This document shows, piece by piece, positions 27,693-37,790 of a stretch of 64,000 nucleotides of DNA (positions are counted from its first letter, which is position 1; every line of letters starts with the position of its first letter). Origin of the DNA: Sphingopyxis sp. (GTDB lineage Bacteria; Pseudomonadota; Alphaproteobacteria; Sphingomonadales; Sphingomonadaceae); contig NZ_JAEULM010000033.1 in the NCBI RefSeq assembly GCF_016793825.1, forward strand, positions 1-64,000, given 5' to 3'. Both the position numbers and the translations under genes were made by a program. Below the pieces are notes generated by a model. It saw only the letters and a program-made list of their open reading frames with translations. It was not told where the DNA came from and did not search any database.

Positions 27693-28736
27693 ATGATGAC
27701 GCCGCCGATCACCGAATTGACGACGCGCGCCCGCGACGTGTTCCGGCTGGTCGTCGATGCCTATCTGGAAACCGGACAGCCGGTCGGATCGCGCACCCTG
27801 TCAAAACTGGCGACGCTGAACCTTTCCCCCGCGTCGATCCGCAACGTGATGCAGGATCTGGAGGAATTTGGCCTGCTCGCCAGCCCGCACACCAGCGCGG
27901 GGCGCCTGCCCACCGAACAGGGGCTGCGATTGTTCGTCGACGGCATGATGCAGGTCGCCGAACCGTCGGCCGAGGATCGCGCCCAGATCGAGGCGAGCCT
28001 TGCCGAAGGCGGCCCGATCGAAAGCGCGCTCGCACAGGCGACGGCTGCGCTTTCGGGGCTTTCGGCATGCGCCGGCCTGGTCCTGGTCCCCAAGCATGAG
28101 CGGGTTCTGCGGCAGGTCGCATTCGTGCCGATGTCGGGCACGCAAGCGCTCGTCGTCCTTGTCGCCGGCGATGGAACGGTCGAAAATCGCATCATCGACG
28201 TGCCCGCGGGGCTCAACCCCTCGGCGCTGATCGAGGCCGGCAACTATATCTCGTCGATGCTCGGCGGCCTGACGCTCGGTGAAGCGATGGCCCGCGTGCG
28301 CCGCGAAATCGAGGCCGAACGGATCGCGATCGATCGCGCCGCCGCCGACGTCGTGTCGCGCGGACTGGCGATCTGGTCGTCCGACGGCAGCGACCGCCCC
28401 GTGCTGATCGTCCGCGGGCAGGCGAACCTGCTGGACGAAAATGCCGTCGGCGACCTCGACCGCGTCCGCCAGCTTCTCGACGAGCTTGAAACCAAGCAGG
28501 AAATTGCCGGGCTGCTCGACAGCGCGCGCGACGGCGCCGCCACACGAATTTTCATCGGGTCGGAGAATAAATTATTCTCGCTTTCGGGTTCGTCCGTGAT
28601 AGCGGCGCCCTATCGCGGATCGGACGGGCGCGTGGTCGGTGTCGTTGGCGTCATCGGCCCCACGCGCTTGAACTACGCCCGGATCGTACCCATGGTAGAC
28701 TTCACCGCACAATCGCTCTCTAGACTGATACGATAG
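27693..28736 (+). CDS. hrcA: heat-inducible transcription repressor HrcA
   Basis: HrcA represses groESL/dnaK-type operons by binding CIRCE, with GroEL as co-factor. 347 aa: N-terminal winged helix (ARDVFRLVVDAYLETGQPVGSRTLSK, ASIRNVMQDLEEFGLLASPHTSAGRLPT, each split across the helix pair) and C-terminal GAF-like dimer domain ending TRLNYARIVPMVDFTAQSLSRLI. The start is one of two adjacent ATGs (27693, 27696). No CIRCE is visible upstream, so it may not be self-repressed. Four bases before grpE; one operon. Confidence 0.96.
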   Translation: MMTPPITELTTRARDVFRLVVDAYLETGQPVGSRTLSKLATLNLSPASIRNVMQDLEEFGLLASPHTSAGRLPTEQGLRLFVDGMMQVAEPSAEDRAQIEASLAEGGPIESALAQATAALSGLSACAGLVLVPKHERVLRQVAFVPMSGTQALVVLVAGDGTVENRIIDVPAGLNPSALIEAGNYISSMLGGLTLGEAMARVRREIEAERIAIDRAAADVVSRGLAIWSSDGSDRPVLIVRGQANLLDENAVGDLDRVRQLLDELETKQEIAGLLDSARDGAATRIFIGSENKLFSLSGSSVIAAPYRGSDGRVVGVVGVIGPTRLNYARIVPMVDFTAQSLSRLIR

Positions 28737-28740
28737 GTTT

Positions 28741-29289
28741 ATGACGAACATCGAAAACGACACGCCCGTCGACGACGGCGCCACCGAAGAAGCTGAAACC
28801 GCGACCCCGGCGGCAGAACCGCAGGACGACGCCGCGCGTTTCGCCGAACAGCTTGCCGCACTTCAGCAGGACCTGCTCTACGCGCGCGCCGAGACGCAGA
28901 ACGTCACACGCCGCAAGGACAAGGAAATCGCGGATGCGCACGCCTATGCATCGACCAAATTCGCGCGCGATATCCTGTCCGTCGCCGACAACCTTGGCCG
29001 CGCGCTGGCCACGCTGACCGCCGAACAGCGCGAAGATGCCGCGATCAAGCCGCTGATCACGGGGCTCGAGGCGACCGAGCGCGAGTTGCTCAGCGTGTTC
29101 GAACGCAACGGCATCACCCGTATCGCCGCGATCGGTCTGCCGCTCGATCCGAACCAGCATCAGGCGATGCTCGAAATCCCGAGCGACAAGGAATCCGGGA
29201 CGATCGTGCAGGAAATGCAGGCCGGCTACATGATGAAGGACCGCCTGCTGCGCCCCGCGATGGTCGGGGTCGCAAAAAAGGCGGACTGA
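28741..29289 (+). CDS. grpE: nucleotide exchange factor GrpE
   Basis: GrpE releases ADP from DnaK. 182 aa: an acidic, disordered N-terminus, a long coiled coil (about 35-95) and the C-terminal beta domain with FERNGITRI, PNQHQAMLEI and VQEMQAGYMMKDRLLRPAMV split by short links. Full length, immediately downstream of hrcA, the common alphaproteobacterial arrangement. Confidence 0.97.
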   Translation: MTNIENDTPVDDGATEEAETATPAAEPQDDAARFAEQLAALQQDLLYARAETQNVTRRKDKEIADAHAYASTKFARDILSVADNLGRALATLTAEQREDAAIKPLITGLEATERELLSVFERNGITRIAAIGLPLDPNQHQAMLEIPSDKESGTIVQEMQAGYMMKDRLLRPAMVGVAKKAD

Positions 29290-29309
29290 GGCCGGCTTAC
29301 GCAACGGTG

Positions 29310-29380
29310 GTCATGCCGGACATGATCCGGCATACATTGCTGCAGCGCGATACGGGCCCCGGATCAAGTCCGGGGTGACG
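29310..29380. repeat. dispersed palindrome, family B copy 2
   Basis: TCATGCCGGACATGATCCGG then, after about 25 bases, CCCCGGATCAAGTCCGGGG and TGACG, between the converging ends of grpE and def. Same design and similar size as 25955-26028. Confidence 0.75.
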
Positions 29381-29393
29381 AATTTGTCCGGAA

Positions 29394-29927
29394 TCAGGCG
29401 GCTTTGCGCATCTTCGCAAGCTTCTTCAGCACCATTTCGCGCTTCAGTCGCGACAGATGGTCGATGAAGAGGATGCCTTCCAGATGGTCGTGCTCGTGCT
29501 GGATGCAGGTCGCCATCAGGCCGGTCATGCGTTCGCGGTGCTTGTTGCCGTCCTCGTCCTGCCAGTCGACGGTGACCTCGGCGGGGCGCGTCACCTCGGC
29601 ATATTGTTCGGGGACCGACAGACAGCCCTCCTGATAGACGCTATGCTCCTCGCTCTCGTCGGAGAAGACGGGATTGATGAACGCCCGCGGATCGCGGATC
29701 ACCTTCTTGCCCTCTTCGTCCTCGGGATCGGGTTCCTGCAGGTCGATGACGAGGATGCGCTTCGCCACCCCGACCTGGATCGCGGCAAGTCCGATGCCGG
29801 GGGCGTCGTACATCGTCTCGAACATATCGGCGACCAGCGTCTTCAGCTCGGCGTCGAAGGTCTCGACGGGCTTCGAAATGACGCGCAGCCGCGGATCGGG
29901 GGTCTCTATGATGGGTAGGATGGCCAT
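29394..29927 (-). CDS. def: peptide deformylase
   Basis: Removes the formyl group from nascent N-termini, reversing the mark placed via Fmt. 177 aa with the three deformylase motifs: GIGLAAIQ (about 44-51), EGCLSVP (Cys102 metal ligand) and QHEHDHLEG (His144, Glu145, His148). Metal-dependent, cytoplasmic, ribosome-associated. The start at 29927 gives the usual MAILPI lead; longer upstream frame overlaps the next gene. Close to fmt, although on the opposite strand. Confidence 0.97.
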   Translation of the reverse strand: MAILPIIETPDPRLRVISKPVETFDAELKTLVADMFETMYDAPGIGLAAIQVGVAKRILVIDLQEPDPEDEEGKKVIRDPRAFINPVFSDESEEHSVYQEGCLSVPEQYAEVTRPAEVTVDWQDEDGNKHRERMTGLMATCIQHEHDHLEGILFIDHLSRLKREMVLKKLAKMRKAA

Positions 29928-29958
29928 GGGTGCGAGGTATGATCGCGGGGGCGCGGGG

Positions 29959-30389
29959 TCAAGGGGCTGCGCGTTTCTCGCAATCGAGATAGAGTTCTTC
30001 GCGCTCGGTTGCGAAAGCGCCGCGCAAACAGCGCGGTTCAGAGCACGCTCCGCCTGCCAAATCATCATAGCTCTTTGGCCTGACACGGCCGGCGATGACT
30101 GATCGGCCGTCCGCACGCTCAAGCTTGAACTCGATCATGCGCTTGTCGAAATTTTCGAGCCGTTCCATGCGATTCTCGCGCTTTGCCGCAGCGACTTCAT
30201 CCGCTGTAAAATCGGCATGCGGACATATGTTCGCCGCCAATTTTCAAGATTCCTTACGCAGCGATGCCTTGAAAGCCGCTTTTCGAGTTTGGCGATTTCA
30301 GCATCCGTCGGATGAAAGTCGGTCGAAGAAGAGCAAGCTGACAGCCCCAAGGATAAAACAAAAAGAATGGCAGTTGTCGGATACTTCAT
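29959..30389 (-). pseudogene. lipoprotein of unknown function, apparently frameshifted
   Basis: The 5' part (from ATG 30389, GGTGGGA upstream) encodes a signal and lipobox (LSACSSS) then DAEIAKLEKRLSRHRCVRNL and ENWRRTY, a pattern of a sphingomonad family whose mature part starts with a Cys then an Arg/Trp motif. In that frame it soon loses protein character and stops at 30135. The natural continuation (ADFTADEVAAAKREN, then RMIEFKLERADG and ELYLDCEK) is in the frame one base earlier, ending at 29959. One base appears missing near 30215-30235. Alternatively two short separate genes; I think this less likely. Starts overlapping the recR stop. Confidence 0.6.
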
Positions 30390-30391
30390 CG

Positions 30392-30988
30392 TCATCCCAC
30401 CGGCCGCCGTGCCCTGAGCGCCTGCGCCAGCGTTCCCTCGTCGAGGTAATCGAGCTCGCCGCCAACCGGCAGACCGTGCGCGAGTTGCGTCAGACGCACC
30501 GGATAGCCCTCCAGCCGCTCGGCAAGATAATGGGCGGTCGTCTGCCCCTCCAGCGTCGCGTTCATCGCCAGCACGACCTCGTCGATGCCTCCTGCCGCGA
30601 CGCGCGCTACCAGCCCGTCGATGCTGAGATCCTGCGGACGCACGCCTTCCAGCGCCGACAGTCGTCCACCCAGCACATGATATTTGCCGGGGAACAGACG
30701 CGACTTGTCGAGCGCCCACAGGTCGGACACCTCCTCGACGACACACAGGCTGCGCGCATCGCGGCGCGGATCGGCGCAGATCGCGCACGGGTCCTGCGTA
30801 TCGACATTGCCGCAGATGCCGCAGGTCACCAGCCGTTCGGACACCGTCTGGAGCGCCGCGAGCAGCGGCGCGAAGCTGCTCTCGCGCTTCTTCATCAGGT
30901 GCAGCACCGCGCGCCGCGCCGAACGCGGGCCGAGCCCCGGCAGGCGGGCGAGTTGCTGGACGAGCGCTTCAATCTCTTGCGATGCCAT
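30392..30988 (-). CDS. recR: recombination protein RecR
   Basis: RecR with RecO loads RecA on gapped DNA. 198 aa: N-terminal helix-hairpin-helix ([19 protein letters not shown]), Cys4 zinc finger (Cys56, 59, 68, 71), TOPRIM domain ([15 protein letters not shown] through [13 protein letters not shown], split), and the C-terminal [19 protein letters not shown]. The start at 30988 avoids overlap with fmt; an ATG at 31024 does not fit the family. dnaX/YbaB, the usual neighbours, are not in view. Confidence 0.96.
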   Translation of the reverse strand: MASQEIEALVQQLARLPGLGPRSARRAVLHLMKKRESSFAPLLAALQTVSERLVTCGICGNVDTQDPCAICADPRRDARSLCVVEEVSDLWALDKSRLFPGKYHVLGGRLSALEGVRPQDLSIDGLVARVAAGGIDEVVLAMNATLEGQTTAHYLAERLEGYPVRLTQLAHGLPVGGELDYLDEGTLAQALRARRPVG

Positions 30989-31023
30989 GACGGATCGTCT
31001 TAAGCGGCGCGCAAGAAATGACA

Positions 31024-31944
31024 ATGCGCATCGCCTTTATGGGAACGCCGCCCTTTGCGGTACCGACGCTCGCGGCGCTCCACGCGGCCGGACATGCCAT
31101 CGTGGCCGTCTATACCCAGCCCCCGCGCCCGGCGCAGCGCGGGAAGAAAGTGCAGCAGAGCGCGGTACACACCTGGGCCGAGGAATATGGCCTGCCCGTA
31201 CGCACACCGAAAAGCCTCAAGACCGAAGAGGCGCAGGCGGAGTTCGCCGCGCTCGACCTCGATATCGCGGTGGTCGCGGCCTATGGCCTGATCCTGCCGC
31301 AGGCGATCCTCGACGCGCCGCGCGAAGGCTGCCTCAACGTCCATGGCTCGATCCTGCCGCGCTGGCGCGGTGCCGCGCCGGTACAACGCGCGATCCTGGC
31401 GGGCGATGTCGAGACCGGGGTGACGATCATGCAGATGGACGCGGGGCTCGACACCGGCGCGATGCGGCTGGTCGAAACCACGCCGATCGCGCGCAAGACA
31501 GCCGGCATGCTGACCGACGAACTGGCGGAAATGGGCGCGCTCATGATGGTAAAGACACTGAGCGACCTCCACGCCTTCGTGCCCGAAGCGCAGCCCGAAA
31601 CCGGCGTTACCTATGCCGCAAAGATCGACAAGAGCGAGGCGCGGCTCGATTTCCTGACCAGCGCGATCCAGATAGAACGGCAGGTCCGGGCATTCAACCC
31701 GGTGCCGGGCGCCTTTTTCGAACTCGATGGCGAACGTTACAAGATTCTCGCGACCGAGGTCATGCATCCGGCCGGGACCGTCGCGGGCGCCGCACCGGGC
31801 GTCACGCTCGACGACGCGCTGACGATAGCCTGCAATCCCGGCGCGATCCGCGCGACGCGCATCCAGCGCGCGGGCAAGCCCGCGATGGACAGTGCCGAAC
31901 TGCTGCGCGGCCGGACGATCCCGAAGGGCACGCGGCTCGCATGA
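31024..31944 (+). CDS. fmt: methionyl-tRNA formyltransferase
   Basis: Formylates initiator Met-tRNA using 10-formyl-THF. 306 aa: [19 protein letters not shown] lead, the active-site segment [19 protein letters not shown] (Asn, His and later Asp), and the C-terminal OB-fold-like tRNA-binding domain. An in-frame ATG at 31018 is possible; the family's MRI start favours 31024. It overlaps truA by four bases (ATGA). Divergent from recR by 35 bases. Confidence 0.97.
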   Translation: MRIAFMGTPPFAVPTLAALHAAGHAIVAVYTQPPRPAQRGKKVQQSAVHTWAEEYGLPVRTPKSLKTEEAQAEFAALDLDIAVVAAYGLILPQAILDAPREGCLNVHGSILPRWRGAAPVQRAILAGDVETGVTIMQMDAGLDTGAMRLVETTPIARKTAGMLTDELAEMGALMMVKTLSDLHAFVPEAQPETGVTYAAKIDKSEARLDFLTSAIQIERQVRAFNPVPGAFFELDGERYKILATEVMHPAGTVAGAAPGVTLDDALTIACNPGAIRATRIQRAGKPAMDSAELLRGRTIPKGTRLA

Positions 31945-32681
31945 CGCGCTTCGCCCTTACCATCGAATTTGACGGCCGCCCCTATATGGGCTGGCAGCGG
32001 CAGGCGCACGGGCCAAGCGTCCAGCAGACGATCGAGGAAGCGATCCACCGCTTTACCGCCGAGGATGTTCAGGTGTTCAGCGCCGGACGCACCGACGCGG
32101 GCGTCCACGCCATCGCGATGCGTGCGCATGTCGACATCGCCAAGCCGCTGACCCCGTTCAAGCTGACCGAGGCGTTGAACGCACAGCTTCGCCCGGCGCC
32201 GATCGCCATCATCGCTTGCGAAATCGCTCCCGACGATTGGCACGCCCGCTTTGCCTGCACCGGACGATCCTATGAATATCGTATCGTCAACCGCCGCGCC
32301 CCGCTGACATGGGACAAGGGGCTGTCATGGCAGGTCGCGCGGCCGCTGGATGCCGCCGCGATGCATGACGCGGCGCAGCAACTGATCGGCCTTCACGATT
32401 TCACCACCTTCCGATCGGCGCATTGCCAGTCGCAAAGCCCGGTCAAGACGCTCGACAGACTATCGGTCAGTCGCCACGGCGACGAGCTGATCATCGAGGC
32501 TGCGGCGCGAAGCTTTCTCCACCACCAGGTCCGGTCGATGGTCGGCTGCCTTGCGCTGGTCGGTCATGGAAAATGGTCGGCGCGCGATCTGAAGGCGGCG
32601 CTCGACGCGGCGGATCGCAATGCGCTGGGACTGAATGCCCCACCCGACGGGCTCTATTTCGTCAGCGCCACATATCCCTGA
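31941..32681 (+). CDS. truA: tRNA pseudouridine(38-40) synthase
   Basis: TruA makes pseudouridine at positions 38-40 in the anticodon stem. 246 aa. Catalytic Asp52 in [11 protein letters not shown]; also [24 protein letters not shown] and the C-terminal [11 protein letters not shown]. The ATGA overlap with fmt implies coupling, an order frequent in alphaproteobacteria (often def-fmt-truA; here def is close but on the other strand). Confidence 0.97.
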   Translation: MTRFALTIEFDGRPYMGWQRQAHGPSVQQTIEEAIHRFTAEDVQVFSAGRTDAGVHAIAMRAHVDIAKPLTPFKLTEALNAQLRPAPIAIIACEIAPDDWHARFACTGRSYEYRIVNRRAPLTWDKGLSWQVARPLDAAAMHDAAQQLIGLHDFTTFRSAHCQSQSPVKTLDRLSVSRHGDELIIEAAARSFLHHQVRSMVGCLALVGHGKWSARDLKAALDAADRNALGLNAPPDGLYFVSATYP

Positions 32682-32719
32682 ATCAAAAAGGGCGGCCCTT
32701 GCGGACCACCCTTTTGATT
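32681..32719. terminator. bidirectional terminator between truA and carD
   Basis: AATCAAAA(A)GGG at 32681-32692 pairs with CCCTTTTGATT at 32709-32719. The A/T outer stem gives a T-run in either direction, serving the converging truA and carD. Confidence 0.75.
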
Positions 32720-32735
32720 GTTCCAGGGCCTCTTC

Positions 32736-33263
32736 TTACACCTTTTCGGCGTAGTAGAGCGGCGCATGCTCGTTGAGGATCTGGAGGATCTTCGCCTGCG
32801 CGGTCTTTTCGTCGCTTTCCTCCATCGCGCCCAGTTCGCGCGCGAGACGGCTCGACGCCGCTTCGAAGATCTGGCGCTCCGAATAGCTCTGTTCGGGCTG
32901 GTCGTCGGCGCGGAACAGGTCGCGCGTCACTTCGGCGATCGACACGAGGTCGCCCGAATTGATCTTCGCTTCATATTCCTGTGCGCGGCGCGACCACATG
33001 GTGCGCTTCACCTTCGGCTTGGTGGTCAGGACCTGCAACGCTTCCTTCAGCGTCTTGTCCGACGACAGCTTGCGCATCCCGACGCCTTCGGCCTTGTTGG
33101 TCGGAACGCGGAGAGTCATCTTTTCCTTTTCGAAACGCAGAACATACAGTTCTAGCTGCATTCCGGCGATTTCGGATTTCTGCAATTCGATGACGCGCCC
33201 CACGCCATGCTTCGGATACACCACATAATCACCAACTTCGAACAAGAGCGTGCTTGCAGACAT
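32736..33263 (-). CDS. CarD family transcriptional regulator (CdnL-like)
   Basis: 175 aa. The N-terminal RNA-polymerase interaction domain (FEVGDYVVYPKHGVGRVIEL) and the C-terminal helical domain with the Trp that wedges the -10 bubble (VKRTMWSRRAQEYE) are both present. CarD/CdnL proteins stabilise open complexes at housekeeping promoters; in Caulobacter CdnL supports growth and rRNA synthesis. The start is the ATG at 33263 with AGGAAG upstream. A perfect TATAAT lies about 200 bases upstream. Confidence 0.95.
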   Translation of the reverse strand: MSASTLLFEVGDYVVYPKHGVGRVIELQKSEIAGMQLELYVLRFEKEKMTLRVPTNKAEGVGMRKLSSDKTLKEALQVLTTKPKVKRTMWSRRAQEYEAKINSGDLVSIAEVTRDLFRADDQPEQSYSERQIFEAASSRLARELGAMEESDEKTAQAKILQILNEHAPLYYAEKV

Positions 33264-33575
33264 GCGACTTCCTTTTCTTGTACCTTGTCGATGGACGGGA
33301 AAGCGCAAATGCCGGTGTATCCTGCCCTCATGAAGGGGGATCGGGGCGGTCGGCGGCGCTAGCCAGTCAGAGTGACAAGGGATATGGCTCCACAGGAACG
33401 CCGCAAGAGACCCCCGGCCAAAGGCGGGACGAGGCAAACTGTCGGCGTGTTGATATTTATTATAACAGAGTCGCAACAAAATTGCCACCCCTGCGCGGAA
33501 ATGCGTGGGTCGGTACCTTGACGGCCTGCCATGCCCGTTTCAGGTTGCAACGAAACCGCAAATGGGGATGTCGAT
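33264..33575. other. intergenic region between carD and the SDR gene
   Basis: About 310 bases with no gene that I can support. An AT-rich island at 33449-33470 contains the likely carD -10 element; the carD leader of about 190 nt and a GC-rich part make up the rest. Confidence 0.6.
33459..33464 (-). promoter_or_regulatory. candidate carD promoter -10 element
   Basis: Perfect TATAAT on the minus strand; TGGCAA lies 17 bases upstream as a weak -35 (3 of 6). A perfect -10 is rare in this GC-rich window. It would give a leader of about 190 nt. Confidence 0.4.
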
Positions 33576-34394
33576 ATGCAGGATCAAGTCTGGTGGGTTA
33601 CCGGGGCCTCTTCGGGGATTGGCGCGGCGCTGGCCCGCGCACTTGCAGCGCGCGGCGCGCGATTGATCCTGTCGGGGCGCAATGTCGCGGCGCTTGAGGC
33701 TGTCGCAAAGGATTGCGGGCCCGGCACGATGATCCTGCCGTTCGAGGCGACCGATTATGCCGCGCTGCCGTCGCTCGCCGAAGAGGCCTGGAACTGGTGC
33801 GGCCGGATCGACGGCCTCGTCAACAATGCCGGCATTTCGCAGCGCAGCCTCGCGATCGACACCGATTTTTCGGTGTACGAACGGATCGTCGCGGTCGACC
33901 TGCTGGCGCCGATCGCACTGACACAGCAGCTTTTGCCGCGCATGGTCGCGGCGGGCGGCGGACAAATCGTAGCGATTTCCAGCGTCGCGGGCATCGCGGG
34001 CGTGCCGCTGCGCAGCGCTTATTGTGCCGCGAAGCACGGGTTGATCGGCTATCACGACAGCGTGCGGGCCGAGAATGAGCATCTGGGACTGAAGGTCCTC
34101 GTCGTCGCTCCGGGATCGGTACAAACCAACGTCAGCCGCAACGCGCTGAACGCCGACGGCACCGTGCGCGGGGAAAGCGACAAGGCGATCGACAATGGTC
34201 TGTCGCCCGACGTCGCCGCGGCGCAGATACTGGACGCGGTCGCAAACGGCACGCGCGAGCTGGTGGTGGCGGAGGGTGTCGAGGCCGCCATCCCGGCGCT
34301 TCGCCGCGGCAACCCCGACGCGCTGTTCGATCAGATGAGCGCGATGGTCCAGGCAGGCTATGCCGCGCAGATGAAGGCGGCGTCGGCATCCTGA
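33576..34394 (+). CDS. SDR family NAD(P)-dependent oxidoreductase
   Basis: 272 aa classical short-chain dehydrogenase: cofactor motif TGASSGIG (residues 9-16), NNAG, and the catalytic Ser...Tyr-x3-Lys in ISSVAG...SAYCAAKHG. Substrate unknown. Most similar in layout to DHRS7-type reductases. The ATG at 33576 has GGGGAT upstream; an ATG at 33531 would add a tail without family support. A shared terminator separates it from hppA. Confidence 0.93.
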   Translation: MQDQVWWVTGASSGIGAALARALAARGARLILSGRNVAALEAVAKDCGPGTMILPFEATDYAALPSLAEEAWNWCGRIDGLVNNAGISQRSLAIDTDFSVYERIVAVDLLAPIALTQQLLPRMVAAGGGQIVAISSVAGIAGVPLRSAYCAAKHGLIGYHDSVRAENEHLGLKVLVVAPGSVQTNVSRNALNADGTVRGESDKAIDNGLSPDVAAAQILDAVANGTRELVVAEGVEAAIPALRRGNPDALFDQMSAMVQAGYAAQMKAASAS

Positions 34395-34443
34395 GCCGAA
34401 GGCGGCTTCTTCCTTCGCCCCGCAGGCAGCGGCCGATATGAAA

Positions 34444-34475
34444 AGCCCCGCCGGATCGCTCCGGCGGGGCTCTTT
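34444..34475. terminator. bidirectional terminator between SDR gene and hppA
   Basis: AGCCCCGCCGG, 6-base loop, CCGGCGGGGCT: an 11-bp perfect stem with CTTTCTT on the plus side and TTTTC on the minus side. Confidence 0.85.
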
Positions 34476-34496
34476 CTTGCCCGCAGGCAGCGCGAC

Positions 34497-36611
34497 TTAG
34501 GCCGCGCCGTGGGCCAGCGCCGCGAGGAGCAGGATCGCCACGATGTTGGTGATCTTGATCATCGGGTTGACGGCCGGACCCGCGGTATCCTTGTACGGAT
34601 CGCCAACGGTGTCGCCGGTCACCGCGGCCTTATGGGCTTCGCTGCCCTTGCCGCCGTGGTTGCCATCTTCGATATATTTCTTGGCATTGTCCCATGCACC
34701 GCCGCCCGAGGTCATCGAGATGGCGACGAACAAGCCGCCGACGATGACACCAAGCAAAAGCGCGCCCAGCGATTCAAGGGCGGCCGCCGGACCGGCAACC
34801 GCACGGATCACGAGGAACACGACGATCGGCGCAAGCACCGGCAACAGCGACGGGATGATCATTTCCTTGATCGCCGCCTTGGTCACCAGATCGACCGTCC
34901 GCGCATAGTCGGGCTTGCTTTCATAGGTCATGATGCCGGGGTTGTTCTTGAACTGCTCGCGAACATCCTTGACGACCTCGCCCGCCGCGCGGCCGACAGC
35001 GGTCATCCCGAACGCCCCGAAGAGGTACGGCAGGAGAGCGCCGAGCAGCAGACCGACGATGACGTACGGCGACGACAGCGAGAAGGTCAGCGGCTCACTC
35101 AGACCGAGCTTGGCCGAATATTCGGTGATGTCGGCGGTGTAGGTACCGAACAGCACAAGCGCCGCAAGACCCGCCGACCCGATGGCATACCCCTTGGTCA
35201 CGGCCTTGGTCGTGTTGCCCACGGCGTCGAGCAGGTCGGTCTTTTCCCGAACGCTGTCGTCGAGGCCCGCCATTTCGGCGATGCCGCCGGCATTGTCAGT
35301 CACCGGACCATAAGCATCGAGCGCGACGACCATGCCGGCCAGCGCCAGCATCGCGGTGGCGCCAAAGGCGATGCCCACGATACCCGCGATCTGATAGGCG
35401 ATGACGATGCCCGCACAGATGACGAGCGTCGGCAGCGCGGTCGATTCAAGGCTGATCGCAAGCCCCTGGATCACGTTCGTGCCATGGCCCGTTTCCGAAG
35501 CCTTGGCGATCGAGCGCACCGGACGATAGTTGGTGCCGGTGTAATATTCGGTGATCCAGATGATCAGGCCGGTGATGACGAGACCGAGCAGCGAGCACTT
35601 AAACAGATCGATGCCGTTAAAATCTGTACCGGCAATGACCGTTTCCATGTCGCCCAGCGCATAGTTGGTCGAGACCCAGATCGCCGGGATCGACAGGATC
35701 GCGGTGACGAGGAAGCCCTTGTACATCGCGCCCATGACATTCTTTCCGCCGCCGAGGCGAACGAAATAGGTGCCGATGATCGAGGTGATGATGCACACGC
35801 CGCCCATCAGCAGCGGCAGGCTCATCAACGGCAGAAGCTGGTCGCCCGCGCCCTTCAGCAGCAGCGCGATCAGCACCATGGTGGCACCGACGGTGACGAC
35901 ATAGGTTTCGAACAGGTCGGCCGCCATACCGGCGCAGTCGCCGACATTGTCGCCGACATTGTCGGCGATCACGGCGGGGTTGCGCGGATCGTCTTCGGGA
36001 ATTCCGGCCTCGACCTTGCCGACCAGGTCGGCGCCGACGTCGGCGGCCTTGGTAAAGATACCGCCGCCAAGACGCGCGAAGATCGAAATCAGCGAAGCGC
36101 CGAAAGCCAGCGCGACGAGCGCGTCGACAACGGTGCGGTCGTCACCGCCGACGGTATAGCCGCCGGGGCCGATCAGGTACCAGAAGAAGACCGAGATCGC
36201 GAGCAGCGCGAGGCCCGCCACCAGCATGCCGGTGATCGCGCCGGCGCGGAACGCCATGGTCAGGCCCGACTGCAGCCCGGTCTGCGCCGCGGCCGCTGTG
36301 CGGACGTTCGCTTTCACCGAGATGTTCATGCCGACGAAGCCGGCGACGCCCGACAGGACGGCGCCAATCACGAAGCCGGTGGCCGAAATCGGGCCGAGAA
36401 ACCATCCGACCAGAATGGCGACCACGACGCCGACGATGGCGATGGTGCGATATTGACGGCCGAGATAGGCCTTCGCGCCTTCCTGAATGGCGGCGGCGAT
36501 TTCCTGCATCTTCTCATTACCCGCCGATGCTCCAAGCACCTGCCGCGAGGTAATGAACCCATAGAGTACGGCCAGCAGGCCGCACCCTATCGCGATCAAA
36601 ACCGGATTCAT
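34497..36611 (-). CDS. hppA: K+-independent proton-pumping membrane pyrophosphatase
   Basis: Hydrolyses PPi to pump protons across the inner membrane. 704 aa with about 16 membrane segments. The PPi site is shown by [11 protein letters not shown], the [21 protein letters not shown] run (split here) and [12 protein letters not shown]. The residue that decides potassium need is Lys in [10 protein letters not shown], the K+-independent type (Ala in K+-dependent enzymes). The start at 36611 follows AAGGAA; the upstream extension is not protein-like. Recovers energy from PPi made in biosynthesis. Confidence 0.97.
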   Translation of the reverse strand: MNPVLIAIGCGLLAVLYGFITSRQVLGASAGNEKMQEIAAAIQEGAKAYLGRQYRTIAIVGVVVAILVGWFLGPISATGFVIGAVLSGVAGFVGMNISVKANVRTAAAAQTGLQSGLTMAFRAGAITGMLVAGLALLAISVFFWYLIGPGGYTVGGDDRTVVDALVALAFGASLISIFARLGGGIFTKAADVGADLVGKVEAGIPEDDPRNPAVIADNVGDNVGDCAGMAADLFETYVVTVGATMVLIALLLKGAGDQLLPLMSLPLLMGGVCIITSIIGTYFVRLGGGKNVMGAMYKGFLVTAILSIPAIWVSTNYALGDMETVIAGTDFNGIDLFKCSLLGLVITGLIIWITEYYTGTNYRPVRSIAKASETGHGTNVIQGLAISLESTALPTLVICAGIVIAYQIAGIVGIAFGATAMLALAGMVVALDAYGPVTDNAGGIAEMAGLDDSVREKTDLLDAVGNTTKAVTKGYAIGSAGLAALVLFGTYTADITEYSAKLGLSEPLTFSLSSPYVIVGLLLGALLPYLFGAFGMTAVGRAAGEVVKDVREQFKNNPGIMTYESKPDYARTVDLVTKAAIKEMIIPSLLPVLAPIVVFLVIRAVAGPAAALESLGALLLGVIVGGLFVAISMTSGGGAWDNAKKYIEDGNHGGKGSEAHKAAVTGDTVGDPYKDTAGPAVNPMIKITNIVAILLLAALAHGAA

Positions 36612-36810
36612 GCGTGTATATTCCTTCCCCATTGAGAAGGGCGAACGCGAAGTTAGCAGTCGAACGTCCGACTTGTTGATGCCGGCTCGCTCTCTCCCCT
36701 GATGCGACCGCCCCAAATTTGGACGGGCGGGTTATGGGAAGAAAGACCGGCGAGGGCAAGCCCGCAATAATCACCCGTTCGTGCGTGGGTCGCGACGGCA
36801 CAGCGGCGGC

Positions 36811-37743
36811 TCAATGCATGAAGCCCAATCGTACGGGCAGCGCGACCCGCTGTGCCTTGTGGACAAGTCCGATCCCCTCGCCCACCCCGGCATGGCCGAC
36901 CGGCGTCACCGCGATTCCCGTTTGCGCCGCGACATCGCGGACTGTCGCCGCCGCGCCGGGGTCGGCTGCGAAAAGCAACTGATAGTCATCGCCGGCGGTC
37001 GCCGCAGCAAGCCGCGTGTCAAGGACGTCGGGGCGGACCGAAAGCAGCGCCGCCGACAGGGGCACCGCCTCGATCATCAGCGTGATGTCGCAGCCGCTGG
37101 CCCGCGCCATGCGTTCGGCGTCGATGAGCAACCCGTCGGAAATATCCATCATCGCGTGGACATGCGGGGCGATCGCCTGTCCGAAAGCAAGCTGCGGCAG
37201 CGGCCGCCGATAGGCCGCGAGACAGGTTTCATTGGCATCGATCTCGCCCAGCCGCATGGCCAGCCCCACGCCGGCGTTACCGATCGTGCCCGTGACCCAT
37301 AGCTGGTCGCCGGGCCGCACGCCGCTGCGCGCCGGGGCGCCGCTCGCCGGCGCCTTGCCGATCGCGGTCAGTCCGAAACTGCGCGGTGCCCCCGCGGGGA
37401 TGCCGACGGTATCGCCGCCGAGCAACGGCACCGCATAGCGGCCGAGCACCTCGTCCAGCCCTGCGGCAAATGCCGCATCCCATGCCGCGTCGCCGCTCAG
37501 GCTATAGCCGATCAGCACGCCAAGCGGCTCCGCGCCCTTTGCCGCGATATCCGACAGATTCACGGCGACAAGCTTCCACGCCACATCCTGCGGCCGGTCG
37601 TCGGGAAGGAAATGGACCCCCTCGACGATCATGTCGTGGGTGAGGACCAGATCGCCCAGCACGGCCGTGTCGTCGGCCAGTCCACGCGCGGCGGGATCGG
37701 TAGCGATGGCGCGCAGGCGGGCGATGAAATCGGCTTCGCTCAT
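36811..37743 (-). CDS. thiL: thiamine-monophosphate kinase
   Basis: Last step to thiamine pyrophosphate: ThMP + ATP. 310 aa, PurM/ThiL fold: DDTAVL and THDMIVEGVHF near the N-terminus, NLSDIAAKGAEPLG, GGDTVG, the MMDISDGLLIDAERMA motif and AGDDYQLLFA. Order hisG-hisD-nusB-thiL-hppA on the minus strand is common in sphingomonads. A family C repeat separates it from nusB. Confidence 0.96.
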   Translation of the reverse strand: MSEADFIARLRAIATDPAARGLADDTAVLGDLVLTHDMIVEGVHFLPDDRPQDVAWKLVAVNLSDIAAKGAEPLGVLIGYSLSGDAAWDAAFAAGLDEVLGRYAVPLLGGDTVGIPAGAPRSFGLTAIGKAPASGAPARSGVRPGDQLWVTGTIGNAGVGLAMRLGEIDANETCLAAYRRPLPQLAFGQAIAPHVHAMMDISDGLLIDAERMARASGCDITLMIEAVPLSAALLSVRPDVLDTRLAAATAGDDYQLLFAADPGAAATVRDVAAQTGIAVTPVGHAGVGEGIGLVHKAQRVALPVRLGFMH

Positions 37744-37790
37744 CCGAAAACCCTAGCGAATACCCTTGCGGTATAAAAGATACCGCTCGA

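Noticed and set aside
34509..36635. 708-codon plus-strand frame over hppA
   Set aside because: Antisense shadow of a clear membrane pyrophosphatase gene.
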